Origin: Anaerolentibacter hominis | GTDB taxonomy: Bacteria; Bacillota; Clostridia; Lachnospirales; Lachnospiraceae | NCBI RefSeq assembly: GCF_032380675.1 | Contig: NZ_JAWDIX010000001.1 | Location: forward strand, 1,736,001-1,800,000 | DNA length: 64,000 nt | Direction of reading: 5' to 3' | Part shown: piece by piece, positions 52,646 to 60,858 of the stretch | How the letters are laid out: each line of letters opens with the position of its first letter | Numbering within the stretch: the stretch's first letter is position 1 | The notes under the pieces: model-generated | Told to the model about the DNA's origin: nothing | Seen by the model: only the letters and a program-made list of their open reading frames with translations | The model's database searches: none | Translations under genes and position numbers: made by a program

Positions 52646-52889
52646 AGCATGCTCCCCTCTTTTACCGTTGGCTGTACATCATGATCGCTTAAACCCCAGC
52701 GCTCGTTTCGCTTTATCAGGCAAACCATTTCCAAGTACAGCGACACCGTAATCTTTATCGCATAAAAAACTGTCGATTAATACCATATTAGACTATGAAA
52801 TGCCATCCATGCAACATTCTTGCGTCATTTACTGCATAAGTTATTATAGAGAGGTCATTTCAATATATCCTCTCAAAGGAGGGATTTCA

Positions 52890-54005
52890 GTGTATTTTAA
52901 TAATGATTGTGACAACTTTCCAGATAAATATGATATAAATTGCAGCTGTAATAATACTTGTCAGCCCCCTCAGCCGGACTGCTGTCCGCCGTGTTGCCCC
53001 GGAGTACCAGGACCTCAAGGTGTACCAGGCCCCGCGGGTCCCCAGGGTATACCAGGCGCTCCTGGGCCTCAGGGTGAACCTGGTCCCGCCGGTGCTCAGG
53101 GTGAAGCCGGCCCTGCTGGGCCTCAGGGTATGCAAGGTGTCGCAGGGCCTCAAGGGGAACCGGGCCCCGCGGGACCTCAAGGCGTTGCTGGCCCTGCTGG
53201 GCCGCAGGGGGATGCTGGTCCTACAGGGGCTCAAGGGGTTACCGGGCCCACAGGGCCTCAGGGCGTGACCGGTTCTACCGGGGCACAGGGAGATACTGGT
53301 CCTACAGGACCGCAGGGTGTGACCGGCCCTACAGGACTCCAAGGTGCGACTGGGCCTACCGGAGCACAGGGAGATACTGGCCCTACAGGACCTCAGGGCG
53401 TGACCGGCCCTACAGGACTCCAAGGTATTACTGGACCCACAGGGCCTCAGGGGCCAATCGCCGCCACTATACCATTCTCTTACTCCAACCAGAGTTCATC
53501 CGGTGTTTCGCTCAGTACTGACGATACAGGTGCTCCGTCCCTGATTGCCTACGCCGGCTTTGGGGGCGACAGCGGATATTATTCCGCTCTGGAGCCCGGT
53601 GAATGGGCATCAGGGGTCATAGTTATCAACACAAGTGAATCCTATCCCTCTTCCTTCGTCATGCCTTATGACGGTACTGTACGTAATTTTTATGGTGTAT
53701 TTACCAACCGGCAAGAACTATCTTTGGCGGAAGGCGTGACCCTGCGGCCGTTTATGTGTCTGGGCATAGGAGAAACCGACAGACTTGCATTTCGGATACT
53801 GCCGGAAAGTTTTGTATACTTCCCACCTTATACAGGGGGAGAGTCAATTCCCAAATATACTATCCGCAGCGCCAGCCAAACCGGGCTGAATATTGCGCTG
53901 CCGGCCGGAACACTTGTCACGATTATCTTTGGAATAACTGCGACAGGCTCGGCTTCAGCACAATATATTACCGCTTCTATCAGCGGGGGTATTTATATCG
54001 AGTAA
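52890..54005 (+). CDS. Collagen-like protein with BclB-type C-terminus, spore surface candidate
   Basis: 371 aa. The N-terminal ~40 residues are Cys-rich (NCSCNNTCQPPQPDCCPPCC). Gly-X-Y triplets follow to about residue 190, in units like GPQGVTGPTG. The C-terminal ~180 residues form a beta-rich domain resembling BclB/exosporium tips (YAGFGGDSGYYSALEPGEW). There is no signal peptide. The chosen start is GTG at 52890 because AAAGGAGG lies 7 nt before it; the open frame from 52800 lacks a site. The gene heads a cassette with ACP, acyl-AMP ligase and BtrH-like genes. A hairpin separates it from the ACP gene. Confidence 0.82.
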   Translation: MYFNNDCDNFPDKYDINCSCNNTCQPPQPDCCPPCCPGVPGPQGVPGPAGPQGIPGAPGPQGEPGPAGAQGEAGPAGPQGMQGVAGPQGEPGPAGPQGVAGPAGPQGDAGPTGAQGVTGPTGPQGVTGSTGAQGDTGPTGPQGVTGPTGLQGATGPTGAQGDTGPTGPQGVTGPTGLQGITGPTGPQGPIAATIPFSYSNQSSSGVSLSTDDTGAPSLIAYAGFGGDSGYYSALEPGEWASGVIVINTSESYPSSFVMPYDGTVRNFYGVFTNRQELSLAEGVTLRPFMCLGIGETDRLAFRILPESFVYFPPYTGGESIPKYTIRSASQTGLNIALPAGTLVTIIFGITATGSASAQYITASISGGIYIE

Positions 54006-54020
54006 CGATAGGTAAAAAGG

Positions 54021-54049
54021 CCCCGGGTTGGCTGCGGTCAATCCCGGGG
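54021..54049 (+). terminator. Possible attenuator between the collagen-like and ACP genes
   Basis: CCCCGGG/CCCGGGG (54021-54027, 54043-54049), followed by ATTACTTTTG. The tract is too weak for certain termination and the ACP site starts 19 nt beyond, so partial termination is plausible. Confidence 0.45.
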
Positions 54050-54082
54050 ATTACTTTTGTCCAATTTAAAGGAGCATCTGAC

Positions 54083-54328
54083 ATGTCGGTAAAAGAAACC
54101 ATATTGCAGCTTATCAATCAGGAATCCTTAGTTTCTAACCCTATTACAGAAACAACGGATCTGTATAAAGACCTGTATTTTGACTCACTTTCCTTTGTAT
54201 GCCTGCTGATAAATATAGAAGAACAGTGCCATGTTACGATTGAGCTGTCAGAAATGGCGGACTGCCGCATGGTTGGGCAGCTCATTAAGATAGTAGAAAA
54301 TAAAAGAGTGGAGGAAAACAATGATTAG
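54083..54328 (+). CDS. Acyl carrier protein
   Basis: 81 aa free-standing ACP. Ser35 in the DSL motif (LYFDSLSFVCLL) is the phosphopantetheine attachment site. Four-helix size and acidic character fit. It is smaller than, and unlike, fatty-acid AcpP (no DSLD). AAAGGAG precedes the ATG at 54083; the upstream part of the frame overlaps the collagen-like gene and is not used. It overlaps the acyl-AMP ligase start by 8 nt, so the two proteins are probably made together and are partners. Confidence 0.82.
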   Translation: MSVKETILQLINQESLVSNPITETTDLYKDLYFDSLSFVCLLINIEEQCHVTIELSEMADCRMVGQLIKIVENKRVEENND

Positions 54329-55796
54329 AGACGCATTACTGGCAAGATGGGGAGAAAATCGTCCGGCTATACTTGACAAGGGAAGTCCCGTTTCCTATGC
54401 ACAGCTGGCGCAGAGGGCGCTTGCGCTTCAGGCCGCGCTGCCGCAGGTGAGCGATCATCCCATTGCAGCAATCCTTCTTCCCGATGGAAGTGACTTTCTT
54501 TCGGCTCTGTTCGCTATCCTGCAGGCTGGGTGGACGGCTTTTCCTCTGAGCTTACATCTGTCCGCAGCAGAGCTCACCAGCCTGCTGAACCGTGCGCCGG
54601 TTTGTGCGGTCATTACCTGCCCTTCCTTGCGGCCGCTATGCGAGGACGCAGTCAGAACGTGTTCCCCCGCACCCGATATCTTAAACGTTGACATGTTACA
54701 GGTCACTCACCAGCAGCCTGACATACCAAAAACAGATCCCGAAGCCCCCATGCTCCTGCTCCCATCCTCCGGCACCACGGGAAATCCAAAATTAGTTAAA
54801 CTTTCAGAAAGCAATATGGCGTTTAGTGCCGCAGCCTACTTAAGGCACATAGGGTATGAACGATATCGCGATCCTTCTCCCAGGTATGCACTTGGCACAC
54901 CCTTTTCAGGAATATACGGTTTACTCGTTATCTTCTCTTGTGTTTTGCGCGGCTTCCCAATACTGGCTATGGCAGAAGGATTTACGCTGGATGCCCTGTT
55001 TAAGGCCGCACAGGAACAAAAGATCAGTCATTATGACGGCGGAGCCGTCACCGCTGTCCTGCTGGAGCGCACACTCGGCCGTTTAATCCCCTATGATATC
55101 TCTTCTCTGCGCTATTTCGGTTTTGGTGGAAGCAAAGCTCCGGAAGGTACATTAAGGCGCTTGTCTGCCGCCTATCCACACATACGGTTCTGGTCAGGTT
55201 ACGGCATGACCGAGGCTTCTCCCCTCATTGCGCAGCCATACAGGGAACTTCCCTCAGATAAGATGGATTCCGTGGGAGTACCGCTGCCAGGTGTAAAGGT
55301 CTGCCTGGAAACAGAGACCGGTATAACAAATAAGCCAAATAAACCCGGAGAAATCCTAGCCCAGGGGCCTAATGTTATGCTCGGTTATTATGAAGATGAG
55401 AATGCTACAAGGGAAATCCTTAGAAATGGCTGGCTCCACACAGGGGATATTGGATACTTTGACGGCGATGGATACCTCTATATCTGCGGTCGAAAGAAAA
55501 ACATGCTTCTGGTGCGGGGTTTTAATGTATATCCGGAGGAAGTAGAAACGTGTCTGCAGAGCTGTCCTCTGGTGAAGGATTGTATCGTGTATGGCAAAAC
55601 AGACGTGCCCGGTACCGAATGTGTCTGTGCCGATATCGTTCCTGCGGCAGACGATGTCTCACTTAGCTCCATCCAAAACTGGTGCGCCGAACACCTGGCA
55701 GATTACAAGTGCCCGCATCATATCCGCTTCGTCGGTCAGCTTCATAAAACAACGACAGGGAAAAACCGGCGCACACAGGAGGAAGCATCCAAGTGA
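54321..55796 (+). CDS. Acyl-AMP ligase (ANL superfamily)
   Basis: 491 aa. Complete adenylation motifs are visible: LLLPSSGTTGNPK (A3), GYGMTEASP (A5), HTGDIGYFDGDGYLYICGRK (A7-A8) and the Lys-containing TTTGKNRR near the C-terminus (A10). It should activate a carboxylic acid as an adenylate and load it on the adjacent ACP, as FadD/LuxE-like and BtrJ-like enzymes do. The acid cannot be named from the sequence. It is coupled to the ACP gene (8-nt overlap) and to the BtrH-like gene (ATGA-type overlap). Confidence 0.88.
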   Translation: MIRDALLARWGENRPAILDKGSPVSYAQLAQRALALQAALPQVSDHPIAAILLPDGSDFLSALFAILQAGWTAFPLSLHLSAAELTSLLNRAPVCAVITCPSLRPLCEDAVRTCSPAPDILNVDMLQVTHQQPDIPKTDPEAPMLLLPSSGTTGNPKLVKLSESNMAFSAAAYLRHIGYERYRDPSPRYALGTPFSGIYGLLVIFSCVLRGFPILAMAEGFTLDALFKAAQEQKISHYDGGAVTAVLLERTLGRLIPYDISSLRYFGFGGSKAPEGTLRRLSAAYPHIRFWSGYGMTEASPLIAQPYRELPSDKMDSVGVPLPGVKVCLETETGITNKPNKPGEILAQGPNVMLGYYEDENATREILRNGWLHTGDIGYFDGDGYLYICGRKKNMLLVRGFNVYPEEVETCLQSCPLVKDCIVYGKTDVPGTECVCADIVPAADDVSLSSIQNWCAEHLADYKCPHHIRFVGQLHKTTTGKNRRTQEEASK

Positions 55797-56662
55797 AACT
55801 CATCCACTTTCAGGGCCTCAACTGCTATCACGACTGTCTCATTACCTTAGCAAATGATTTCGGCCTGGATTATTCCGCTGTTTTTTCCGGACTTTGGTCA
55901 GAAAGCCATCTGCGCTACGACCCAATCTGCAATGTATTTTTATCTTGCAGATTGGAAAAGGCAATGGAATCCATGGGTATGAAACTGGGTACACCCTGGG
56001 TTTCAAGGGAAGAGTGGGAAAAAGGGTGGGCTGACACTCCTGCCGGAAGCTATCTCATCGTTGGCATGGATGCCTGCCTCATTCCGTGGAATCCTCTTTA
56101 TCAGCTCATGTCAGGGCCACACTATTTTATCGTCCAAAAGGGAAAATCAGACTCTCACGACTGTTTCGATCCAACATACAACTTAATTGGACAAAGACAA
56201 ACTACAGAAAAACTAATTGCCGGCGCTTACGCCCTTATCGCCATCCAAATGAACCCTGCAGCCTCACCCCTTATAAAGGATACAGAAGATCCATTTCTAG
56301 CTCAGGCCCGGGAAGTGCTGAAAATCCATCCAGAAACATTACATCATTTTCTTGAGCAGTCCGATGTCTGGATGCAGGAATCTAAGGAAACTATTTTGCT
56401 CCCTGGAAAATATGTGGATGCACTGCTGACAGGACGTTATTTATACCGGTATTTTCTAGGCCAGCTGGGCATAGACGCAAATAGGGCACCCCTTTTTTTC
56501 TCACAACAATACTATAAAAGATGGATCAATGTGAAAAATGGCTTTTACAAAGCGGCACTCGCTAAACATAATTCCGCCGTATATTATGAAACATGCCGTC
56601 TTCTCACCGATCTGTTTGAACAGGAACTTCAGCTGGCCGGTCAGGTCAGCTCCGGAAAATGA
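55793..56662 (+). CDS. BtrH-like acyltransferase
   Basis: 289 aa. The N-terminal half resembles the BtrH_N family (butirosin biosynthesis protein H), a papain-like fold that takes an acyl group from an ACP and gives it to an amine. A conserved-type Cys near the start (Cys11 or Cys15, LNCYHDCL) and the GPHYFIV His are candidate catalytic residues. The C-terminal ~110 residues are helical. Start overlaps the ligase stop by 4 nt. The acceptor is unknown; it might be a sugar, a polyamine, a spore-surface protein or a small metabolite. Confidence 0.72.
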   Translation: MKLIHFQGLNCYHDCLITLANDFGLDYSAVFSGLWSESHLRYDPICNVFLSCRLEKAMESMGMKLGTPWVSREEWEKGWADTPAGSYLIVGMDACLIPWNPLYQLMSGPHYFIVQKGKSDSHDCFDPTYNLIGQRQTTEKLIAGAYALIAIQMNPAASPLIKDTEDPFLAQAREVLKIHPETLHHFLEQSDVWMQESKETILLPGKYVDALLTGRYLYRYFLGQLGIDANRAPLFFSQQYYKRWINVKNGFYKAALAKHNSAVYYETCRLLTDLFEQELQLAGQVSSGK

Positions 56663-56670
56663 AACTGCCG

Positions 56671-58170
56671 TTAGTCTGCCCCATAACGAAGTATCATGAC
56701 ATGGGTTCCTTCTCTTTTCGATATTTCATAATCCTTTAAGATAGAGAACCGTGTCCGGTATGTCAGCCGCAGGATAGCCTGCTGGTTATGCGTATACAAA
56801 ATCAATACCGCACCGTCCTTTAATAGGCTTGGAATTCTTTTAAAAAACCTATTATAAATATCTAACACATCAGCTTCCGTGAACTGGCCGATTTGAAACG
56901 GCATATTAGTAATTACCTCATCAAAAAGATAATCGTGATTAAACTGGAAGAAATCCCGGTTGACAAAGTGAATCACCTGCTTGGCTGTCTCTGCGTTTTT
57001 CCGGGCCTTTATGATGGCAGCTTCCTGAATATCAATTCCATAGGAAGTATTCGCCCTCACCGCTTTATGCCGCTCGATCAGCATCGTTCCCACGCCGCAG
57101 AAAGGGTCCAGCACCTGCCCGTCTTCCTTCATGTATTCCTTTGCAAGCGCGGCGGTCAATGCTGCATTGACCGGTTTAATACTAGTTGGAATTACTTCTT
57201 TGCGGTAGGTAAACCTGGTGTCCTTCAAGGTAAACAGCTTGATCATAATATTACAGTTTCCCAGTTTATTCTCGATCAGCCGTAATTCAAATTCGTAATT
57301 GTCTGTTGTATTGATCAGTTTTCGGTCCGATAATGATTCAATCTCAGCGGACAATTTTTTCAGAAACACACTCTTTTGCCCCAGATCCCTTTTACTTTTC
57401 ATCTCAAGCCGGAAATAATAAGGTGCCTTCCCCTCATGTCGTTCCGCCATAAAAGCCAGCAGCGGGGAATTAACAATCGTCTGGGCAATCTTATTTGGCT
57501 CCATCTCACAGGGTCCCATCTCCCGCACCACAAATAACAGTTCCTGGTATGTACGGATATCCCTGAGCCAGCGAAGATTCGTAACGCTCGCCATAACACC
57601 CGCACCTAACAGCTTTGTCTTAGCATTTGGCTCCAGGGCCAGCAGCTCATCTCTGGTCAGTTCCCGAAAATTCCGATTGGTAAGCAGAAAAATATCCGCC
57701 GGTTCATCCCAGCCGGTAAATGAATGGATAACGCTCCCTTCGGCCCGGGTAACCAAGGCAGATAATTCCCTCATTTCCTCCATGACATGTTTCTGATTTT
57801 CCTCTGTCATGGGTTCTTTTTTCAATGCAGTCAGCCGATCTTTTATAGCATCCAAATACTCTCCGTAGTCAAAATGACCCAGAGCTGCTAAATAGGAACT
57901 TTTAACAAATCTCTGCTGCTCCTCCTGGTATGCTTTCCAGACAGGCGCCAGGAACATCTGATTTCCCAAATCCCCCATCAGCAATGCCGCATTCTTTCTG
58001 GTCTTCGCATCCTCTGACTGCAGGAGACCGATCAGAATAGACTCGTCGCCTTCGATGAGCAGTGAAAGTTTTGCCCGCTCCCCATCATTTTTTATTTCCT
58101 GTCTGATCTTGCTGAGACTCTGTCTCACTTCCTGATCATTTTGAATTTGATTCCATAATTCTTTAATCAT
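56671..58170 (-). CDS. Putative RNA/DNA N-methylase (UPF0020-like) with HEAT-like N-terminus
   Basis: 499 aa. The N-terminal ~130 residues have helical-repeat character (LLQSEDAKTRKNAALLMGDL). The C-terminal ~180 residues are a SAM methyltransferase: DPFCGVGTMLIERH and the catalytic NMPFQIG (NPPF variant). Such fusions are related to Trm14/RlmL-like RNA methylases. The target is unknown. The open frame begins at 58248, but GGAG sits 7 nt before the ATG at 58170. The protein-coding strand faces the BtrH-like gene. Confidence 0.78.
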   Translation of the reverse strand: MIKELWNQIQNDQEVRQSLSKIRQEIKNDGERAKLSLLIEGDESILIGLLQSEDAKTRKNAALLMGDLGNQMFLAPVWKAYQEEQQRFVKSSYLAALGHFDYGEYLDAIKDRLTALKKEPMTEENQKHVMEEMRELSALVTRAEGSVIHSFTGWDEPADIFLLTNRNFRELTRDELLALEPNAKTKLLGAGVMASVTNLRWLRDIRTYQELLFVVREMGPCEMEPNKIAQTIVNSPLLAFMAERHEGKAPYYFRLEMKSKRDLGQKSVFLKKLSAEIESLSDRKLINTTDNYEFELRLIENKLGNCNIMIKLFTLKDTRFTYRKEVIPTSIKPVNAALTAALAKEYMKEDGQVLDPFCGVGTMLIERHKAVRANTSYGIDIQEAAIIKARKNAETAKQVIHFVNRDFFQFNHDYLFDEVITNMPFQIGQFTEADVLDIYNRFFKRIPSLLKDGAVLILYTHNQQAILRLTYRTRFSILKDYEISKREGTHVMILRYGAD

Positions 58171-58344
58171 GATACGCTCCGATTTTGTTGTATTATTGTA
58201 GGAATGATTGTAGATAACGGTTGAATCTGTCACACTATTGTTATTCAAACGGATGATTGAGGCTTGTTCCGAAATTATATGTGACAGGCACAGTTAATAC
58301 TTGTTAGTGTTTTCAGTCAATGTTATGTTCAGCTACACCAAATG

Positions 58345-58441
58345 TTTTCAATTCATGGGCCCGGGTGAGCACGACTCCTCACGAGTCCACAGGTATGTAC
58401 AGCAGAAGTAATTTCAATCCACGGGCTCATACGAGCCCGAC
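58345..58441 (-). CRISPR. Relict CRISPR: two I-C-like repeats and one spacer
   Basis: Two 31-nt repeats (58345-58375 and 58411-58441) match at 22 of 31 positions and are separated by a 35-nt spacer (58376-58410). On the minus strand the better repeat begins GTCGGGCTCG and ends GTGGATTGAAAT, the form of subtype I-C repeats, with a perfect GGGCTC/GAGCCC hairpin. The other repeat is degenerate, as is common at the leader-distal end. No cas gene is in the window. The relic abuts a decayed AbiEii gene. Confidence 0.5.
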
Positions 58442-58453
58442 TCATCTGAAAGG

Positions 58454-58734
58454 TTATGCCATCATCAATTGGATCAGTTTAGCCACGTCTGCTACACTGA
58501 CATTCTTACCTTTTATTGTCGCATCCAAATCCATCGTAGAACAGGCATCCACTCCAACCATTGTGGACACCAACATACCTCCCTTTAAAATAAAACTGTT
58601 CCGATGCTCAGAAAGAGAAATGCATTCCAGCAAGCGCTCCATCATATAGTTTCGCATTAGGATTTGTGCATCAGCGGATTTCTCTTTCGACAGATTTCGG
58701 ATTAAATCTTCAATAGCTCTGCCGTTTTAATCAT
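58454..58734 (-). pseudogene. Truncated AbiEii-type nucleotidyltransferase toxin
   Basis: The start ATG at 58734 overlaps the abiEi-like stop codon (ATGA), as in intact AbiE pairs. The frame encodes MIKTAELLK, is then shifted near 58706, and continues as DLIRNLSKEKSADAQILMRN with the AbiEii marks FILKGGMLVSTMVG and MDLDATIKG. It stops at 58454, leaving roughly the N-terminal third of the protein. Both a frameshift and a truncation are present, so it is not functional. Confidence 0.75.
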
Positions 58735-59113
58735 AGCAACACGTCCAAATATTGCCTCAAAATCTTTTCTACATGAAACACTCCCGCATAATTCATCAGT
58801 ACACGCAGATTTTTGTCTTTCCGAAGCATATATTGCCTTAAAGCACCCTGCAAGGTCTGGTTTCTATACTGCTCCTGCAGCGAATTAGATCGGAAATTGT
58901 ACGTTCCATGTCGTAGATAGGCACAGTATGTTCAAATGGTGTTTGTAAATTGTCAATACCAATTTCATACAGCTCTGATTTAATTGTATAGACTATAATT
59001 CCATCTGCCTTCAGCCGCGAAGGACTGTATCCGCATTTTACCGTAACGGAGTAGGGAGACGCCTCACGATCTGTCAAGTCATGAAAAAACAAAGCTGTTT
59101 CATGGGAAAAAAT
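58731..59113 (-). pseudogene. Decayed AbiEi-type antitoxin/regulator
   Basis: The minus strand reads FSHETALFFHDLTDREASPY, then KADGIIVYTIKSELYEIGID and IYDMERTISDLIRCRSS, matching AbiEi antitoxins. A frameshift near 58857 separates this from ALRQYMLRKDKNLRVLMNYA and FHVEKILRQYLDVLL. The N-terminal helix-turn-helix is missing or scrambled upstream of 59113. AbiEi normally represses the AbiE operon and neutralises AbiEii. Confidence 0.75.
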
Positions 59114-59501
59114 ATTGTTTGACCACCTGTTCTAAATCAGACTGATACAATTATTGAGTCGTAGCGATTAGATTTTAATTCGAACAACCGTGTCTCTTTT
59201 TCCGACAAATCTTTCAAATAAATTTGCTGCCCGAAAGCTCAGTTCACAATTGAACATAAAACATATCTCCGCAATTTAAATTTTAGGCAAACAAAAAATG
59301 CCGTTGTTTTGTCAACGACACTTTTGTTATAAGCTTATATAAACTTCAACAATCAGATCTCCTCAACCGTTTCTATGAACAGAATAGCACGTCAACTTGC
59401 GATAGGTCAAAGCCTGTTCGTATGTAAGTTTTTTATAAAAGCCTAGGTAAGAGTGGAGTTGCTGGTCTAGCAGCTGCCTATGCCGCTGTTAATAAATATA
59501 A
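59114..59501. other. Intergenic, AT-rich, no intact gene
   Basis: Scrambled sequence after the AbiEi remnant, rich in A and T. Near 59450-59500 a short plus-strand frame reads GVAGLAAAYAAVNKYNQ and continues into the methyltransferase region, possibly a gene remnant. No promoter or terminator is convincing. Confidence 0.4.
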
Positions 59502-60821
59502 TCAACTTCGCTTTTGTAAAATCATTATTGTTTCTTTATTTATAGTCTTAAAACCTTGAATGGATGTATCAACATAATTTTTATTTTTAATAATATTTCT
59601 CCTAAAGTCATATTTCATATCCATCCCATAATAATCGGCCAACTCTTTTAGAACTAAATGCAATGGAAATTCCATTTTATTTACATGACGATTGCCAACT
59701 GTAACAACAAGCAACTTCCCCGGTTTTATAATCGGTTCTAGATTTTTAACTACATCAGAAAAATCAGAAATAAAACTTGCAACTTTTCTCGCTTTATCAA
59801 TCTTGCCTTCGACTAGTAAAGATTGGACAAATTTATTTAACTCAACTGATATATTCAAAATACCACTTTGGAGAATATCCTCTATAGGATAATTAATTCC
59901 CCCAAGACTATCACGGTCAATTCTAGTTAAACTTGACACAGTTTCTTTGCTAACTAATTCATGAATATCTACTAATGGTATCCACCTTAACGGAAGCACT
60001 GAATACTGTCCATAAGTTATTGTTGTTGCATTATCTCCATATGGGGGTGACGTAATAACTAAATCCACACTGTTTTCAGCAAAACGTCTTCTATCTCTGA
60101 GAAGTTCTTTTGAATCGCCCAAATAAAGCCTTGCTGATTCATGCTGTCTCAGACTTTTAAATTCCAGAACCGCCTTCACATTGGATTGCAACTTTTCCTT
60201 AAAGTTTTGCACACAATCATACTCTGTTTCTTTTATAGTTTCTGCACTTTTAATATGTAATTTAAAAGTACTGGTGCGGGCATTATCAGCTTGCTTTGCG
60301 ATTTCCGCAAAGGTTATCCAAAACAATCTTCTATATTTTATATCAGGCTCTTGTATTATGCAAAGTCTAATTTTACTTAACATTTGTATTATTTCAGGTT
60401 TATACCACTTTTCAATTCCATTAAAAGAATAATTTTCGCTTTTTTGATTAACCAAAACTTGAATTCTTTGTAACAACTGATTGGTTTTTTTATACAAAGT
60501 ATTTGTTACATAATTCTGCATTTTCGACAAAACCACTAAATATGATAGTGGATTAATGTCAATGCCAACAACATTTAACTTTCGAATCAAGCCTTCCACT
60601 AGAATAGTTCCTGATCCCATAAATGGGTCAAGTACATTATGAATATCAGGGTCATTTTTTAATACTAAATCAAAAATCTCCCCCTGCATATTTGGCACCA
60701 TTACAGCAGGATATTTAATCATCGAATGAACATGCTCACGTCGGTCATTTTTTCTAAAATCCCAATACTCTTCGACAGCTTCTTTTGACTTTAAGTCTGT
60801 AATCAATTCTGCTATAGCCAT
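59502..60821 (-). CDS. DNA methyltransferase (N4-cytosine or N6-adenine)
   Basis: 439 aa. SAM-binding motif DPFMGSGT (65-72) and GIDINPLSY, then the catalytic TSPPYGD (257-263). The order, SAM motif before the catalytic motif with a ~185-residue region between, is that of alpha- or zeta-class amino-methyltransferases. A long insertion may hold target recognition. It follows a helicase-nuclease gene by 37 nt, so both are likely one restriction-modification-like unit. AGGAGG is 7 nt before ATG 60821, which is chosen over the TTG at 60842. Very AT-rich. Confidence 0.85.
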   Translation of the reverse strand: MAIAELITDLKSKEAVEEYWDFRKNDRREHVHSMIKYPAVMVPNMQGEIFDLVLKNDPDIHNVLDPFMGSGTILVEGLIRKLNVVGIDINPLSYLVVLSKMQNYVTNTLYKKTNQLLQRIQVLVNQKSENYSFNGIEKWYKPEIIQMLSKIRLCIIQEPDIKYRRLFWITFAEIAKQADNARTSTFKLHIKSAETIKETEYDCVQNFKEKLQSNVKAVLEFKSLRQHESARLYLGDSKELLRDRRRFAENSVDLVITSPPYGDNATTITYGQYSVLPLRWIPLVDIHELVSKETVSSLTRIDRDSLGGINYPIEDILQSGILNISVELNKFVQSLLVEGKIDKARKVASFISDFSDVVKNLEPIIKPGKLLVVTVGNRHVNKMEFPLHLVLKELADYYGMDMKYDFRRNIIKNKNYVDTSIQGFKTINKETIMILQKRS

Positions 60822-60858
60822 CCATACTCCTCCTTTCCTCAAATGTGTATATGATTAG

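Noticed and set aside
52887..53423. Minus-strand frame rich in Arg, Ser and Cys
   Set aside because: Antisense to the second collagen-like gene; no ribosome-binding site, repeat composition only.
53756..54082. Upstream extension of the ACP frame
   Set aside because: It overlaps the collagen-like gene in another frame; AAAGGAG before ATG 54083 and the ACP fold set the start.
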